From contig JANOQN010000076.1 of assembly GCA_031422315.1 (NCBI GenBank), positions 55,672 to 119,671 on the forward strand: a stretch of 64,000 nucleotides of DNA, in the 5' to 3' direction. Positions 17,394 through 26,112 of this stretch are shown one piece after another. The notes under the pieces were generated by a model that saw nothing but the letters and a program-made list of their open reading frames with translations, was not told the DNA's origin and ran no database searches. Made by a program: the position numbers and the translations under genes. Each line of letters begins with the position of its first letter. The stretch's first letter is position 1. Origin of the DNA: JANNYA01 sp031422315 (lineage in GTDB: Bacteria; Pseudomonadota; Gammaproteobacteria; Xanthomonadales; SZUA-5).

Positions 17394-18782
17394 ATGTCTG
17401 AAGCTCACTACTTACCGATTTTAATTGCCGACGACCAAAAGGACGTCATCGACACGCTTAAGCTGTTGCTCAAAAGCGAGGGCTTTGCCTGCCAAGCCGT
17501 GCAAAGCCCAGACGCCGCGATTGATCTGGCGAAAAAGCAGCCCTTCGGCGCGGCGATTATTGATTTGAACTACACGCGCGACACCACCTCTGGCGCTGAA
17601 GGCATGGATTTACTCGGCAAGCTGCGTGCATTGGATGCAGACTTACCCGTGGTAGTCATGACCGCTTGGGGCACCGTCGATTTAGCGGTGCAGGCCATGC
17701 GATTAGGGGCTAATGATTTCGTCGAAAAGCCCTGGGACAATCACCGCCTGATGACGATTTTGCGCGCGCAGCTCCAGCTTGGCGATGCGAAACGCAAAAG
17801 CAAGAAGCTCGAGCGCGAAAACGAGCTGCTGAAAACCGTGGATGCCGATTTTATTGGCAAATCGCCGGCCATGAAGCAAATTTTGGAGATCGTGCTGCGC
17901 GTTGCGCCGAGCGAGGCGAATGTTCTGCTGACGGGCGAAAACGGCACCGGTAAAAGCATGATGGCGCAGTTTATTCACGCACGTTCGGGCCGTTCGAACA
18001 AAACCTTCGTCAAGGTCAATATGGGTGCGATTCCGGAATCGCTGTTCGAAAGTGAAATGTTTGGCCACGTCAAAGGCGCGTTCACCGATGCCAAGGGCGA
18101 TCGCATTGGCCGGTTTGAGCTGGCAGAAACGGGTTCTTTGTTTTTGGATGAAATCGCCAACATGAGCCTGTCACAGCAAGCCAAGCTGCTGCGCGTGATG
18201 GAAGAGCGTGAGTACGAAAGGGTCGGCTCCAGCCGCACGCAAAAGGCCGACGTTCGGCTGATTACCGCCACCAACGCCGAGCTTGATCGCGCGGTTTCCG
18301 GCGGGCAATTTCGGCAAGATTTACTGTTTCGCCTCAACACCGTCGAGATTCGCTTGCCGCCGTTGCGCGATCGCCGGGAAGATATTGTACCGATGGCCGA
18401 AAGCTATTTGCACGCGCACGGCAAGCGCTATCAAAAGCTTGGGCTCTCGTTTGAGCAAAGCGCGATTGATGCACTGCTGCGTTACGGCTGGCCGGGCAAT
18501 GTGCGCGAGCTCAATCATGTATTAGAGCGCGCGGTGCTGTTGTGCCCGGAGCGCCATATCACTGCCGCCGATTTACAGCTGCAAGTAGGACCAGCAGTTG
18601 CGCCGAAAGTGCTGGATCACATGACGCTAGAAGACGCCGAGCAGCTGTTGATTCGGCAAGCCTTAGAGCGCTATTCCAGCAACATCATGCAAGCGGCTGA
18701 ACATCTCGGCCTATCGCGTAGCGCATTGTATCGGCGCTTAGAAAAATTTGGCATGTCCACCTCAGAGCCTGAAAACGGATGA
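17394..18782 (+). CDS. NtrC-family sigma-54-dependent response regulator
   Basis: A 462-residue protein. The receiver domain (1-125) has phospho-acceptor Asp57 in AIIDLNY, plus VMTAW and VEKPW. The AAA+ domain (about 155-385) has Walker A GENGTGKS at 181-188, the sigma-54 contact loop GAFTDA at 228-233 (a common variant of GAFTGA), LFLDEIANM for Walker B, and ITATNAELD. The C-terminal Fis-type helix-turn-helix reads AAEHLGLSRSALYRRLEKFG. Start ATG 17394 has AGGA six bases upstream. The stop overlaps the kinase ATG by four bases, so they form a two-component operon. The signal and regulon are unknown. Confidence 0.95.
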   Translation: MSEAHYLPILIADDQKDVIDTLKLLLKSEGFACQAVQSPDAAIDLAKKQPFGAAIIDLNYTRDTTSGAEGMDLLGKLRALDADLPVVVMTAWGTVDLAVQAMRLGANDFVEKPWDNHRLMTILRAQLQLGDAKRKSKKLERENELLKTVDADFIGKSPAMKQILEIVLRVAPSEANVLLTGENGTGKSMMAQFIHARSGRSNKTFVKVNMGAIPESLFESEMFGHVKGAFTDAKGDRIGRFELAETGSLFLDEIANMSLSQQAKLLRVMEEREYERVGSSRTQKADVRLITATNAELDRAVSGGQFRQDLLFRLNTVEIRLPPLRDRREDIVPMAESYLHAHGKRYQKLGLSFEQSAIDALLRYGWPGNVRELNHVLERAVLLCPERHITAADLQLQVGPAVAPKVLDHMTLEDAEQLLIRQALERYSSNIMQAAEHLGLSRSALYRRLEKFGMSTSEPENG

Positions 18783-20164
18783 GCTCGGTCATGACGTCCA
18801 AACGGCGCAAACGCTATCTCGATGAATTCAGCATGGAGCGCGCGCTGACTTGGCGCTTGTTCGCCATGCTGGTGCCGCTTTGCGTTGCACTCGTCATAGC
18901 GGTGTACGCCACGCCATGGCCCAGCTCAGCCAAGCTTGGTATTAGCGCGATATTCTGTGTGCTTTCAGCTTGGGGCGGCCGGCGCTTGGTCAACCAAGTC
19001 GTGTATCCGCTCAATACCGCCTCGAATTTGCTTGAAGCGCTGCGCGAAGGCGATTGCAGCCTGCGCGGCACCGGCTCGCAGCGGCCCGGCGCGCTCGGCT
19101 ATTTAGTAAAACAAATCAATGATTTAGCCGAAAATATGCGCGCTGATCGGCTACGTGCCGAAGAAGCCAGTGCGCTGCTAAATAAGGTGCTTGATGAAGT
19201 TGATGTCAGCGTTTTGGCGTTTGACGAGCGCGGCCTGCTGCGGCTCGCTAATCGCGCCGCGCTGAAAATGTTTATGCTGGATGGCAAAGCGCCGGGTGAA
19301 GTACACGCCGAACAGCTTGGCCTGCGGGAATTTCTTTCCGGCCCGGATGAGCGCATCGAACCGCAGGGTTTTTCCGGCGGCCAAGGCCGGTTTGAATTTC
19401 GCCGAAGGCTGTTTCGCGATCGCGGCCGCGAACACCAGCTGCTCGTCATTTCCGATCTCACCCGTGCGCTGCGCGAAGAAGAACGCGGTGCCTGGCAACG
19501 CTTGATTCGCGTGCTCGGGCATGAGCTAAACAACTCGCTAACGCCAATTCGCTCGATGTCACAATCGCTTAGCGCGATTATCTCTAAAGAAAAGCGCGCT
19601 GACGATTGGGAGGATGATGTTAAAGATGGCCTGCAAACCATCGCCGAACGCGCGGGCGGCTTAAGCAGATTCATGACCGCTTACGCTTCGCTGGCCAGAT
19701 TGCCGCCGCCGAAATTTCAGCCTACCGAATTAGCACCGATTATTCGTCGGCTGGCAAAGTTCGACCCGCGCATGAGCGTGACGATTGACGAGGGAGCGGA
19801 AGTAACCTTATCACTCGATGCCGATCAACTGACGCAAGCGCTTATCAATCTCAGCAAAAACGCCATTGAAGCCACCTTAAGCGAGCCGCGTGCAAGCGAT
19901 GCGCCGGAGGGTAACGAAGGCCGAGTGGTACTGCGTTGGCGCGTCAAACCCGGCAGCGTATTGATCGAAATTTTAGATCAAGGCGCAGGTTTATCCGGCA
20001 CCGACAATCTATTCGTGCCGTTTTTCACCACCAAACCCGGCGGCTCCGGCATTGGCTTAGTGCTTTCCCGGCAAATCATCGAAGCGCACGGTGGCCAGCT
20101 GAGCCTGAAAAACCGCGATGATCGCACGGGCTGTGTGGCTGCGGTTTTGTTGCCGAGGGCTTGA
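18779..20164 (+). CDS. NtrY-like sensor histidine kinase
   Basis: A 461-residue membrane kinase. Two hydrophobic helices lie near residues 23-70 (LFAMLVPLCVALVIAVYA; LGISAIFCVLSAWG) with almost no periplasmic loop, so it probably senses an intracellular or membrane cue. A PAS-like region (about 125-220) follows. The phosphorylated His248 sits in LGHELNNSLTPI. Catalytic boxes are N (NLSKNAIEAT), G1 (ILDQGAGLSG), F and G2 (FFTTKPGGSGIGLVLSRQI). It is coupled to the upstream sigma-54 regulator. A decayed copy of its last 310 bases lies at 36.4 kb. Confidence 0.93.
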   Translation: MSSVMTSKRRKRYLDEFSMERALTWRLFAMLVPLCVALVIAVYATPWPSSAKLGISAIFCVLSAWGGRRLVNQVVYPLNTASNLLEALREGDCSLRGTGSQRPGALGYLVKQINDLAENMRADRLRAEEASALLNKVLDEVDVSVLAFDERGLLRLANRAALKMFMLDGKAPGEVHAEQLGLREFLSGPDERIEPQGFSGGQGRFEFRRRLFRDRGREHQLLVISDLTRALREEERGAWQRLIRVLGHELNNSLTPIRSMSQSLSAIISKEKRADDWEDDVKDGLQTIAERAGGLSRFMTAYASLARLPPPKFQPTELAPIIRRLAKFDPRMSVTIDEGAEVTLSLDADQLTQALINLSKNAIEATLSEPRASDAPEGNEGRVVLRWRVKPGSVLIEILDQGAGLSGTDNLFVPFFTTKPGGSGIGLVLSRQIIEAHGGQLSLKNRDDRTGCVAAVLLPRA

Positions 20165-20230
20165 GTAAACGAACTGGAAAATACCGGTCGATACTGAAAT
20201 CCGCTAATAGCGATTTATTGAAAGCAACAG

Positions 20231-21076
20231 TTACAGCGGCGGATCAATTCGAACCACAAAACGCACATCGCCCCTATAGTCCACGCGCCCCTTATAGCGA
20301 TGCTCCGGTTGGCCCTCCAAACAGCTCATTTGCAAGGAAAATTCATAGGTTGAATATTGCCGACCATTGGCTACGTAGCCGCCTTCACCTACTTTCACTA
20401 GGTCAAATATTTCGCCAACGCTTGAGCACTTAGCACTATTTTTAACAGCATCTTGCAAGTATTCACGCATGTAACGACCTTCACCGGGCAACGGGGGCTG
20501 CTTTGCACGGCTAATGGAGTTGCTGCCACGATTAGGCGCGCTGATGCTGCTCGCGCCACATACGGTCATAGTTGGGTCGTAAGTTATTTTCATTTTGGCA
20601 CCTTGCGCGCGCCAATTGGCATCAACCAGCTTCCATTCCACTGCCCCTTGAATGCTCAAGGTCTGGCCCGCACACGCGCGCCTTAAACCGCTTGGTGTCG
20701 CACCGTTTCCTAGAGCTTCAACTTTGATTTCGCCAAATGGAAATTCAACATCGCTTCCTGCTTTGCGCGTAGCAACACCACCGTCCTGGTTCATTCTGAG
20801 ACTTGCGTTGAAATACTGAAAAATATGGCTAGCAATCGCTTCGCCATTTACACCGCGCATGTCAGTCACGCTGAATTTTTGAATCGCGATGCGATCTAAT
20901 CTACGTCCGTCGATATATTGCGCGAAAATAGCCTGACCTTCGGCTTCTGTTAGGCCGCCGACGTCACTATTTGCACTCGCTTCGGAGTAAGCGAAAACCA
21001 CGAAACCAGCTATGAAGCTGCCTACTAAGCTGCGACATGTTTTGCTTGCTGCTATCGAGTCGTTTCTGAATTTCAC
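20231..21076 (-). CDS. Secreted protein of unknown function
   Basis: A 281-residue protein. Start GTG 21076 is chosen because AAGGA lies about six bases before it and a signal peptide follows (LVGSFIAGFVVFAYSEASA). A longer frame to 21208 would overlap the upstream lipoprotein gene. Downstream text includes GGLTEAEGQAIFAQYIDGRRLD and a C-terminal beta-rich half with conserved-looking cysteines. I do not recognise the family. It is the last gene of the six-gene envelope cluster and converges on the histidine kinase gene. Its start overlaps none of its neighbours and lies about 26 bases after the lipoprotein stop. Confidence 0.7.
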   Translation of the reverse strand: MKFRNDSIAASKTCRSLVGSFIAGFVVFAYSEASANSDVGGLTEAEGQAIFAQYIDGRRLDRIAIQKFSVTDMRGVNGEAIASHIFQYFNASLRMNQDGGVATRKAGSDVEFPFGEIKVEALGNGATPSGLRRACAGQTLSIQGAVEWKLVDANWRAQGAKMKITYDPTMTVCGASSISAPNRGSNSISRAKQPPLPGEGRYMREYLQDAVKNSAKCSSVGEIFDLVKVGEGGYVANGRQYSTYEFSLQMSCLEGQPEHRYKGRVDYRGDVRFVVRIDPPL

Positions 21077-21101
21077 GTTGATTCCTTGCAGTAGCGTGCG
21101 C

Positions 21102-21611
21102 CTAAACATTGGTCGCCTGCGGAGCCCAATTGCCTTCCGACGTTCGGCAATAGGTTTCAGTGTGTTTACCCAATCCTTCAGTCCCTTCCGATGCCGCTTC
21201 AATGTCAACGGTTCTGCAAGGTTGTCCGTTGTTAAGCATTTGATCCGGACGCAAACTTACGCTGACTTTTCGCATGCGGCCATCGCCATCGTTGCGCCAC
21301 TCATCTTGCTGTGCTTGGCCCGTTTCTAGCGCGCGTTGGCGCGCGTTGGCTATCCGTTTTTTGTCCTGTGCGTTGTTATAAACCAGCCAAACAGCGCACG
21401 CGGCAATAGATGCAACGGCGCACTGCTTCGCGAGCTTCTGATCTCCTGCTAATCGGCAAAGTGCAGTTGTTAGCAAAATACCGCCGACACACCTGCCGAT
21501 CTTTTGTTCTGTGCTCAGCGGCTGTCCATTGGTTGCGCACCCGGGTAAAACACTAACTACTGCGATCAACAAAACCCCACCAAATATTCGGTTGAAAATT
21601 GCGCTTAGCAT
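21102..21611 (-). CDS. Lipoprotein with 17-kDa surface-antigen-like C-terminus
   Basis: A 169-residue lipoprotein. The signal peptide MLSAIFNRIFGGVLLIAVVSVLPGC ends in a lipobox (VLPGC). A hydrophobic middle helix (AVASIAACAVWLVY) follows. The C-terminal part has NGQPCRTVDIEA and ETYCRTSEGNW, which resembles the CR.....CR.xDGxW ending of rickettsial 17-kDa surface antigens and related outer membrane lipoproteins; this likeness is from memory. It sits nine bases after the larger lipoprotein gene in the same cluster. Confidence 0.7.
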   Translation of the reverse strand: MLSAIFNRIFGGVLLIAVVSVLPGCATNGQPLSTEQKIGRCVGGILLTTALCRLAGDQKLAKQCAVASIAACAVWLVYNNAQDKKRIANARQRALETGQAQQDEWRNDGDGRMRKVSVSLRPDQMLNNGQPCRTVDIEAASEGTEGLGKHTETYCRTSEGNWAPQATNV

Positions 21612-21620
21612 AGAGATTCC

Positions 21621-22898
21621 TTAGAATGTGGCTTTGAGTTGGGCAGTGGCAGAAAACGGAATGCTTCTGGAATTCGTGTTACCGGCAATGCTGTCCACAG
21701 CGCTGTCAAACACTTCACCCGATAGTTTGCTGCCCGCAGATTTCATGCTCCATTCGCGCAAGCCTGCAAAGGGTGCTTTCTCATCAAAAGTGGGTTCGCT
21801 GCCGCGCTGCACTACCCAGGACTGCGCAAAACCTGATTTGTCAGCGCGAAAATCGCAAGCTCCAGGTTCGCTGCAAATAGCCTGTCCAGATAGTGGAATG
21901 GCGTATTCGTTTAGATCGGTAAGAATCAGCCACGAATCGACCAATTTGCCATTGTCGTCATAGGCAATCCGGACTTTGGTCACCAGGCTTTGCCCATCTG
22001 GATAGGTGGACGTGCCGACAAAGCGCGCAACGGTTGTGGGCGCAGGTTGAAAACTTATGCCTTCAAGCTGCTTCGACCAACCCAGAAGTGAGCCGTTTTG
22101 CGCAGTGATCCACGCCTCGGCGCGCGCTAAATTTTGTGCGGAATCGCCCCCCGCGCCCAATATGTAAATGGAAGAGTTTCCGAAGTCGAGGTTGGATTCG
22201 TGCGCGGCAGTAAAGCCTTGCTGGCGCGAATCAGTGTCGTTCGGGGCGCTAGAAGCTGGCATAGCGTCAGTGACTAAAATTACTCGCCTTGTAGACTCCG
22301 AAGATGCAAGAACTTGGCCGAAGTTGCGCAGGCTTTGAAAGTAGCGCGATTCGCTTGGCGATGCGGTGCTGGGTTTTGCGCGCGCGCCCTGAATCAATGC
22401 GCCGACCATGACGGTACGGAACTCTGCCGCACCTTCCAAAAACTTGTCTTCAGCGCTGCCAGAAAAGAATTTTGATGTGCTTGACTGTCCGCTGGCCAGC
22501 AATTCTCGGTCGCGCGCGGTTAACCCCGGTACGCAACCAGTGAACAGTTGTTTGGTGGACGATCCGTCCTGAGGTGCAACCAGCAATGTAATGCGCTCAC
22601 GCGCCGAGGTTCGCCCTTGTTCAATTGCACCGAGTGGGTCGGCAAGCCCCATGACGACGTCGCGCATGGTTTGATTTTTCTGCGCGAAATCTTCCGCACT
22701 CTGAGTTGCAACAATCATGGCTTCATCTAAAACTATAAACGTATGCCGAAGCGACACCGCCATGTCCGGCACAGCGCAATAAGTTTCCATTTTAAAGATT
22801 TGATTTGTGCCTCCCGCGCTTGCATTCGGCGCGACATTGTCGCCGCACGCTGTAAGGATAAATGTTAGGGCGCCTGCTGCAATTTTGAGTTTGGTCAC
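21621..22898 (-). CDS. Lipoprotein with von Willebrand A-like fold (uncertain)
   Basis: A 425-residue protein with an N-terminal lipoprotein signal (IAAGALTFILTAC, lipobox LTAC). The body shows alternating strands and helices: HTFIVLDEAMIVA, RITLLVAPQDG, RRVILVTDAMP and SSIYILGAGGDS. That order is reminiscent of a von Willebrand A domain, but the metal-site DxSxS is not present (VLDEAM), so metal binding would be lost. The function is not recognised. It lies 12 bases after the four-helix membrane protein gene and is probably co-translated with it. Confidence 0.65.
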   Translation of the reverse strand: MTKLKIAAGALTFILTACGDNVAPNASAGGTNQIFKMETYCAVPDMAVSLRHTFIVLDEAMIVATQSAEDFAQKNQTMRDVVMGLADPLGAIEQGRTSARERITLLVAPQDGSSTKQLFTGCVPGLTARDRELLASGQSSTSKFFSGSAEDKFLEGAAEFRTVMVGALIQGARAKPSTASPSESRYFQSLRNFGQVLASSESTRRVILVTDAMPASSAPNDTDSRQQGFTAAHESNLDFGNSSIYILGAGGDSAQNLARAEAWITAQNGSLLGWSKQLEGISFQPAPTTVARFVGTSTYPDGQSLVTKVRIAYDDNGKLVDSWLILTDLNEYAIPLSGQAICSEPGACDFRADKSGFAQSWVVQRGSEPTFDEKAPFAGLREWSMKSAGSKLSGEVFDSAVDSIAGNTNSRSIPFSATAQLKATF

Positions 22899-22910
22899 TT
22901 GGCGCCCCAG

Positions 22911-24167
22911 CTACGCTAAAAATAGGTTAATAGGATAGGTCTGATATTCTGACAAGCTTATGTTTTGGATGGCCCTAACCGGATTGCCAGAGCAGTCACG
23001 CATACTGAATTCAAATTTTCCACCGCGTTCTTGCAACAACGCGCTTAAATGCTGGCGATAATTCTGCAGCGCACTTGATACTTCATGATCTTTAGATTTT
23101 ATTTGCTCGAACTGCGTCATTAGGTTTGCGTAGGCCGGGTTACCTTCCATGACACGCTGCTTGTTACCAATATCGTTTTCATCGCTTTTATAACGACGTA
23201 ATGCCTCCGATGCAGGTTTATCGATCATGGATTTGCGCAGCGAGGCAATTCGCTTTTCTAATAGACCGCGTTGTTTGGCAGCGTCTTCATATTCAGGGTT
23301 TGGGTCATGGAGTGCAAACGTGATCGCGACACCAACGGCAAGACAGCCGAGATTTCCCAAAAGACTACCTAATAACGCAAATGCCAAATTTGGCGGTGCT
23401 TGCCCAAGGATCAGCGCTTGCTGCATCAATGGCAAAAAGTTTATATAGCGCGCAAAAGCAATCATTCCTAACGCGGTAAAGGCACACGCCAAACCTATCC
23501 AAAGCAAAGGCCATCCAGAATTGCCCCGCGCAGAGTCATCAGCCCGCGTATGGTAGGTATATTGCCTCCAAAATTTCCCGATAAATACCGAAGAAACTCC
23601 GATCATCAAACCTACCGCAAACGTAACGCCTAAAGCAACCGCACCAGATTTAACGTATGGCATTTTTTTGAAGCTTTCAAAATTCATCATCGCCTCAATA
23701 ACGAACGGCAAACTTAGCCCTAAAGTAATTAAGATGATTGATGGCGCTTTAGCCTCACGCCCGTTCTCCGCATTTTTATGCCTTCGGTAATCGCGGTCTT
23801 TCTCTTGATAATCGCGTACTAGTGCCGAATTTTTCCGATCAAAATCATCGCTAATTGATTTTAACCGATCGTTGTAATTTCGTTCCGCTTGTGAGCGCTC
23901 GATGGGCGCAAATATGCCCTGATCATTGCCATCTAGGCGCATTTGTTTCGCTTGATTGTTGATGCTCGATATTGCCGTTGATCGCTTTTGTGCAATGTGC
24001 CGGTTAAACCAACTTAATTCATTCGGAGTAAGCCCGCCTGCGGGATGAGATTTGTCGTACTTATTGGTTAGATCGATATTTTGACCGGCTGCATCGCGAT
24101 TGGCGCCGCTCAATAAATCATGCGAAGAAAGTGATAAATCTAGAGTGCAATACTCATCGACCGACAT
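22911..24167 (-). CDS. Four-helix membrane protein of unknown function
   Basis: A 418-residue protein. The N-terminal 140 residues are soluble and highly charged with coiled-coil character (RSQAERNYNDRLKSISDDFDRKN). Four hydrophobic helices follow (IILITLGLSLPFVIEAMM; GAVALGVTFAVGLMIGVSSVF; LLWIGLACAFTALGMIAFA; LAFALLGSLLGNLGCLAVGVAITFAL), then a cytosolic coiled-coil tail (LEKRIASLRKSM, LMTQFEQIKSKDHEVSSALQNYR). No enzymatic motif is seen. It overlaps the OmpA-type gene by 14 bases. Its topology suggests an inner-membrane scaffold for the surrounding envelope proteins. Confidence 0.68.
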   Translation of the reverse strand: MSVDEYCTLDLSLSSHDLLSGANRDAAGQNIDLTNKYDKSHPAGGLTPNELSWFNRHIAQKRSTAISSINNQAKQMRLDGNDQGIFAPIERSQAERNYNDRLKSISDDFDRKNSALVRDYQEKDRDYRRHKNAENGREAKAPSIILITLGLSLPFVIEAMMNFESFKKMPYVKSGAVALGVTFAVGLMIGVSSVFIGKFWRQYTYHTRADDSARGNSGWPLLWIGLACAFTALGMIAFARYINFLPLMQQALILGQAPPNLAFALLGSLLGNLGCLAVGVAITFALHDPNPEYEDAAKQRGLLEKRIASLRKSMIDKPASEALRRYKSDENDIGNKQRVMEGNPAYANLMTQFEQIKSKDHEVSSALQNYRQHLSALLQERGGKFEFSMRDCSGNPVRAIQNISLSEYQTYPINLFLA

Positions 24168-25140
24168 GTAATTCCCCTTTTACGGCTTGAGTAGTTCTTG
24201 AAACAGGATTGATATTGATTACTCGCCCTAACTCGGGGCGCAAAACAATGCCAACTCGTTTATCGGTTTTCGCGACAGTAGTTACGCTGCCGACGGTCGT
24301 CTTTGCTTGCTCAGCGCGAAACGCGTCTAAATCAATGCGCACGCTGGCGGCATGAGCATCGCGTTTGGCTTTCGATACAACCTCCGCAGCGCGATAGTTA
24401 CTTCGCAAGGTGATTGTTTTCTTGCAGGTTTGAGATTCGTTTTCAGTGCGCGCCGAACACAGCCCATCCACTTGCGTGTCAGCCAGCCACGCGGCCACCG
24501 CTTGCGATTTGGCGGCAAATAGAAACTCCACTCGTCGGTTATAGCCCCAAGCTTCCGGGCCATCATTTGGCACCAGCGGCATATCCGGGCCAAAGCCCAC
24601 GCGCCAAATGGAGCCGTACTTTAAGCCTGAATCGCGCAGCGCTTCCGCAACTGAATTAGCGCGATCTACCGACAAATTCTGGTTGTATTCGCGCTTCCCG
24701 CGCGGGTCGGTATGGCCTGCAACGAACACTGCTACGTCGGGCACGTCCAACTTCAATGTTTCTGAAACGGTTTCAATTACCGCAAAGGCTTCAGGGCGCA
24801 AAGAATCCAAAGCAGTGTCGAAAAACACCCGCTGTGGAAACACCACGCGTACCAGTGGCACGTCTACATCAATACTGGCCAGCCTTCCGCGAGCAATTCG
24901 TTCAACAAAAAACTCGGGTTCTGCGCCGGGCAAAGACAAGCTGGCAATGCGCGCTAAACGCTTCACCCGATCACAGTGCTCTACTTCTAAGGTTTGATCC
25001 CAGGTTTGTTGGTTTGACCCCGCGTTGATCAAATCTTCGCATCGGAAATTTTGCGGATCAATGCGGGTACTGGAGGCTGAAGCATGCACTGAGAACACCA
25101 GCGTTGCTGCAAAACACATCAATCGGGTGGTAATTTTCAT
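24154..25140 (-). CDS. OmpA-family peptidoglycan-associated protein
   Basis: A 328-residue exported protein with a signal peptide (LMCFAATLVFSVHASA). The OmpA-like domain (about 95-215) has VFFDTALDSLRPEAFAVI, VFVAGHTDPRGKREYNQNLSVDRANSVAEAL and the closing YNRRVEFLF. The Asp and Arg that hold diaminopimelate (AGHTD, SVDRA) are present. The C-terminal 110 residues are extra and unrecognised. No beta-barrel precedes the domain, so it is a periplasmic or lipid-independent anchor. It overlaps the four-helix protein gene and lies 24 bases after the HpaA-like lipoprotein gene. Confidence 0.82.
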   Translation of the reverse strand: MKITTRLMCFAATLVFSVHASASSTRIDPQNFRCEDLINAGSNQQTWDQTLEVEHCDRVKRLARIASLSLPGAEPEFFVERIARGRLASIDVDVPLVRVVFPQRVFFDTALDSLRPEAFAVIETVSETLKLDVPDVAVFVAGHTDPRGKREYNQNLSVDRANSVAEALRDSGLKYGSIWRVGFGPDMPLVPNDGPEAWGYNRRVEFLFAAKSQAVAAWLADTQVDGLCSARTENESQTCKKTITLRSNYRAAEVVSKAKRDAHAASVRIDLDAFRAEQAKTTVGSVTTVAKTDKRVGIVLRPELGRVININPVSRTTQAVKGELHVGR

Positions 25141-25164
25141 AGCGGTGCCGCCGAGTTGCGCTAA

Positions 25165-25989
25165 TTAAAATCGCTTGATTTGCTTTAGCTTTAGCACGTC
25201 GCGTTCCATTGCCAGCAGCTCTTCTCTGGAAGTGAAGGTTTCTACTTTTTTCATGGCTTTAGCAAAAAACTCATTGATGGCTTCAGTTAGCACCCGATCC
25301 GAATTGTCCTGCATCGCTTTTCGCCCCATCGCATTTGAGATACCATTTGCGAGCGCCATGGTTACGCCTGTCTCACCCGGTGGTGGCGGCCTTCTTCCCT
25401 CTTTGATGTATGACTTGGAAATTGAAAATTCAGATAAATCTATGCGTTTATTCAACAGCGCTTGACCGGTGAGCGGCTCCACGTAGCGGACTAACATTTC
25501 GCCCGATACTTGGATTGTGCCTTCTATCGTGCAAACCAGTGCAGTGCAGGAAACGTTGCCAATTTTGTTGTCAATCGTGAAGTTTAAGGTGGGCACGCTC
25601 GCCAAAAAGGCGCTTTGTTTTTGCGGGTAAGTCATTTCGTCAAAGTTTCGAAATGGGCCCATCGTTGCAAAGCCAAGCGCGCTGATTAAGGAGAGGTTGC
25701 TATCGCGTAGCGCAGTTGCGAGTCGTTCTCGATATTGGCGATCAAAGTCCAACACAATATCGGCGTCTGTCGCTGTCATTCCGTAGCTTAGGAATCTGCC
25801 ATCATCAATTCTGTTAGCGCCCTGAAAAATGGGTTGGACTATAGCAATCGTCCGCTGCGCAGACTTTTGCGCATCGGGCGGGGTGTATCCCAAACTTAAT
25901 GCGCCCATTTCTTTCTTCATTTGAATTGGCGCGCAGCCGCCAATCAACGAAGCCGCGAATACTGCAAAAAATAGCGTGATCACTTTCAC
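25165..25989 (-). CDS. HpaA-like outer-membrane lipoprotein
   Basis: A 274-residue lipoprotein starting at GTG 25989 (AAGAG upstream), with signal ITLFFAVFAASLIGGC. A longer frame to 26169 runs into the divergent gene. The end, LTEAINEFFAKAMKKVETFTSREEL followed by a short helix ending KQIKRF, strongly recalls the C-terminus of Helicobacter HpaA (neuraminyllactose-binding hemagglutinin), as does the IAIVQPIFQ start and the middle strand SGEMLVRYVEPLTGQ. This likeness is remembered, not searched. It is the first gene of the envelope cluster and is transcribed divergently from the GAF regulator. Confidence 0.68.
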   Translation of the reverse strand: MKVITLFFAVFAASLIGGCAPIQMKKEMGALSLGYTPPDAQKSAQRTIAIVQPIFQGANRIDDGRFLSYGMTATDADIVLDFDRQYRERLATALRDSNLSLISALGFATMGPFRNFDEMTYPQKQSAFLASVPTLNFTIDNKIGNVSCTALVCTIEGTIQVSGEMLVRYVEPLTGQALLNKRIDLSEFSISKSYIKEGRRPPPPGETGVTMALANGISNAMGRKAMQDNSDRVLTEAINEFFAKAMKKVETFTSREELLAMERDVLKLKQIKRF

Positions 25990-26112
25990 TTGAGTTTTCT
26001 CTTTTGGCCAGATTGAGCAATCACCTTGCCACTGCTCATCCGCCAAAAGCAGCGCCATAAATGGCAACTCAACCCAGCTACACTTCACCAACCGTAAACA
26101 AAGGTAGTTCGC

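Noticed and set aside
20197..20216. AAATCCGC...GCGATTT near-inverted repeat between two convergent genes
   Set aside because: A bulged short stem without a T-run; a terminator call would be guesswork.
21621..22898. Assignment of the 425-residue lipoprotein as a metal-binding von Willebrand A protein
   Set aside because: The DxSxS metal site is absent; kept only as a tentative fold likeness.
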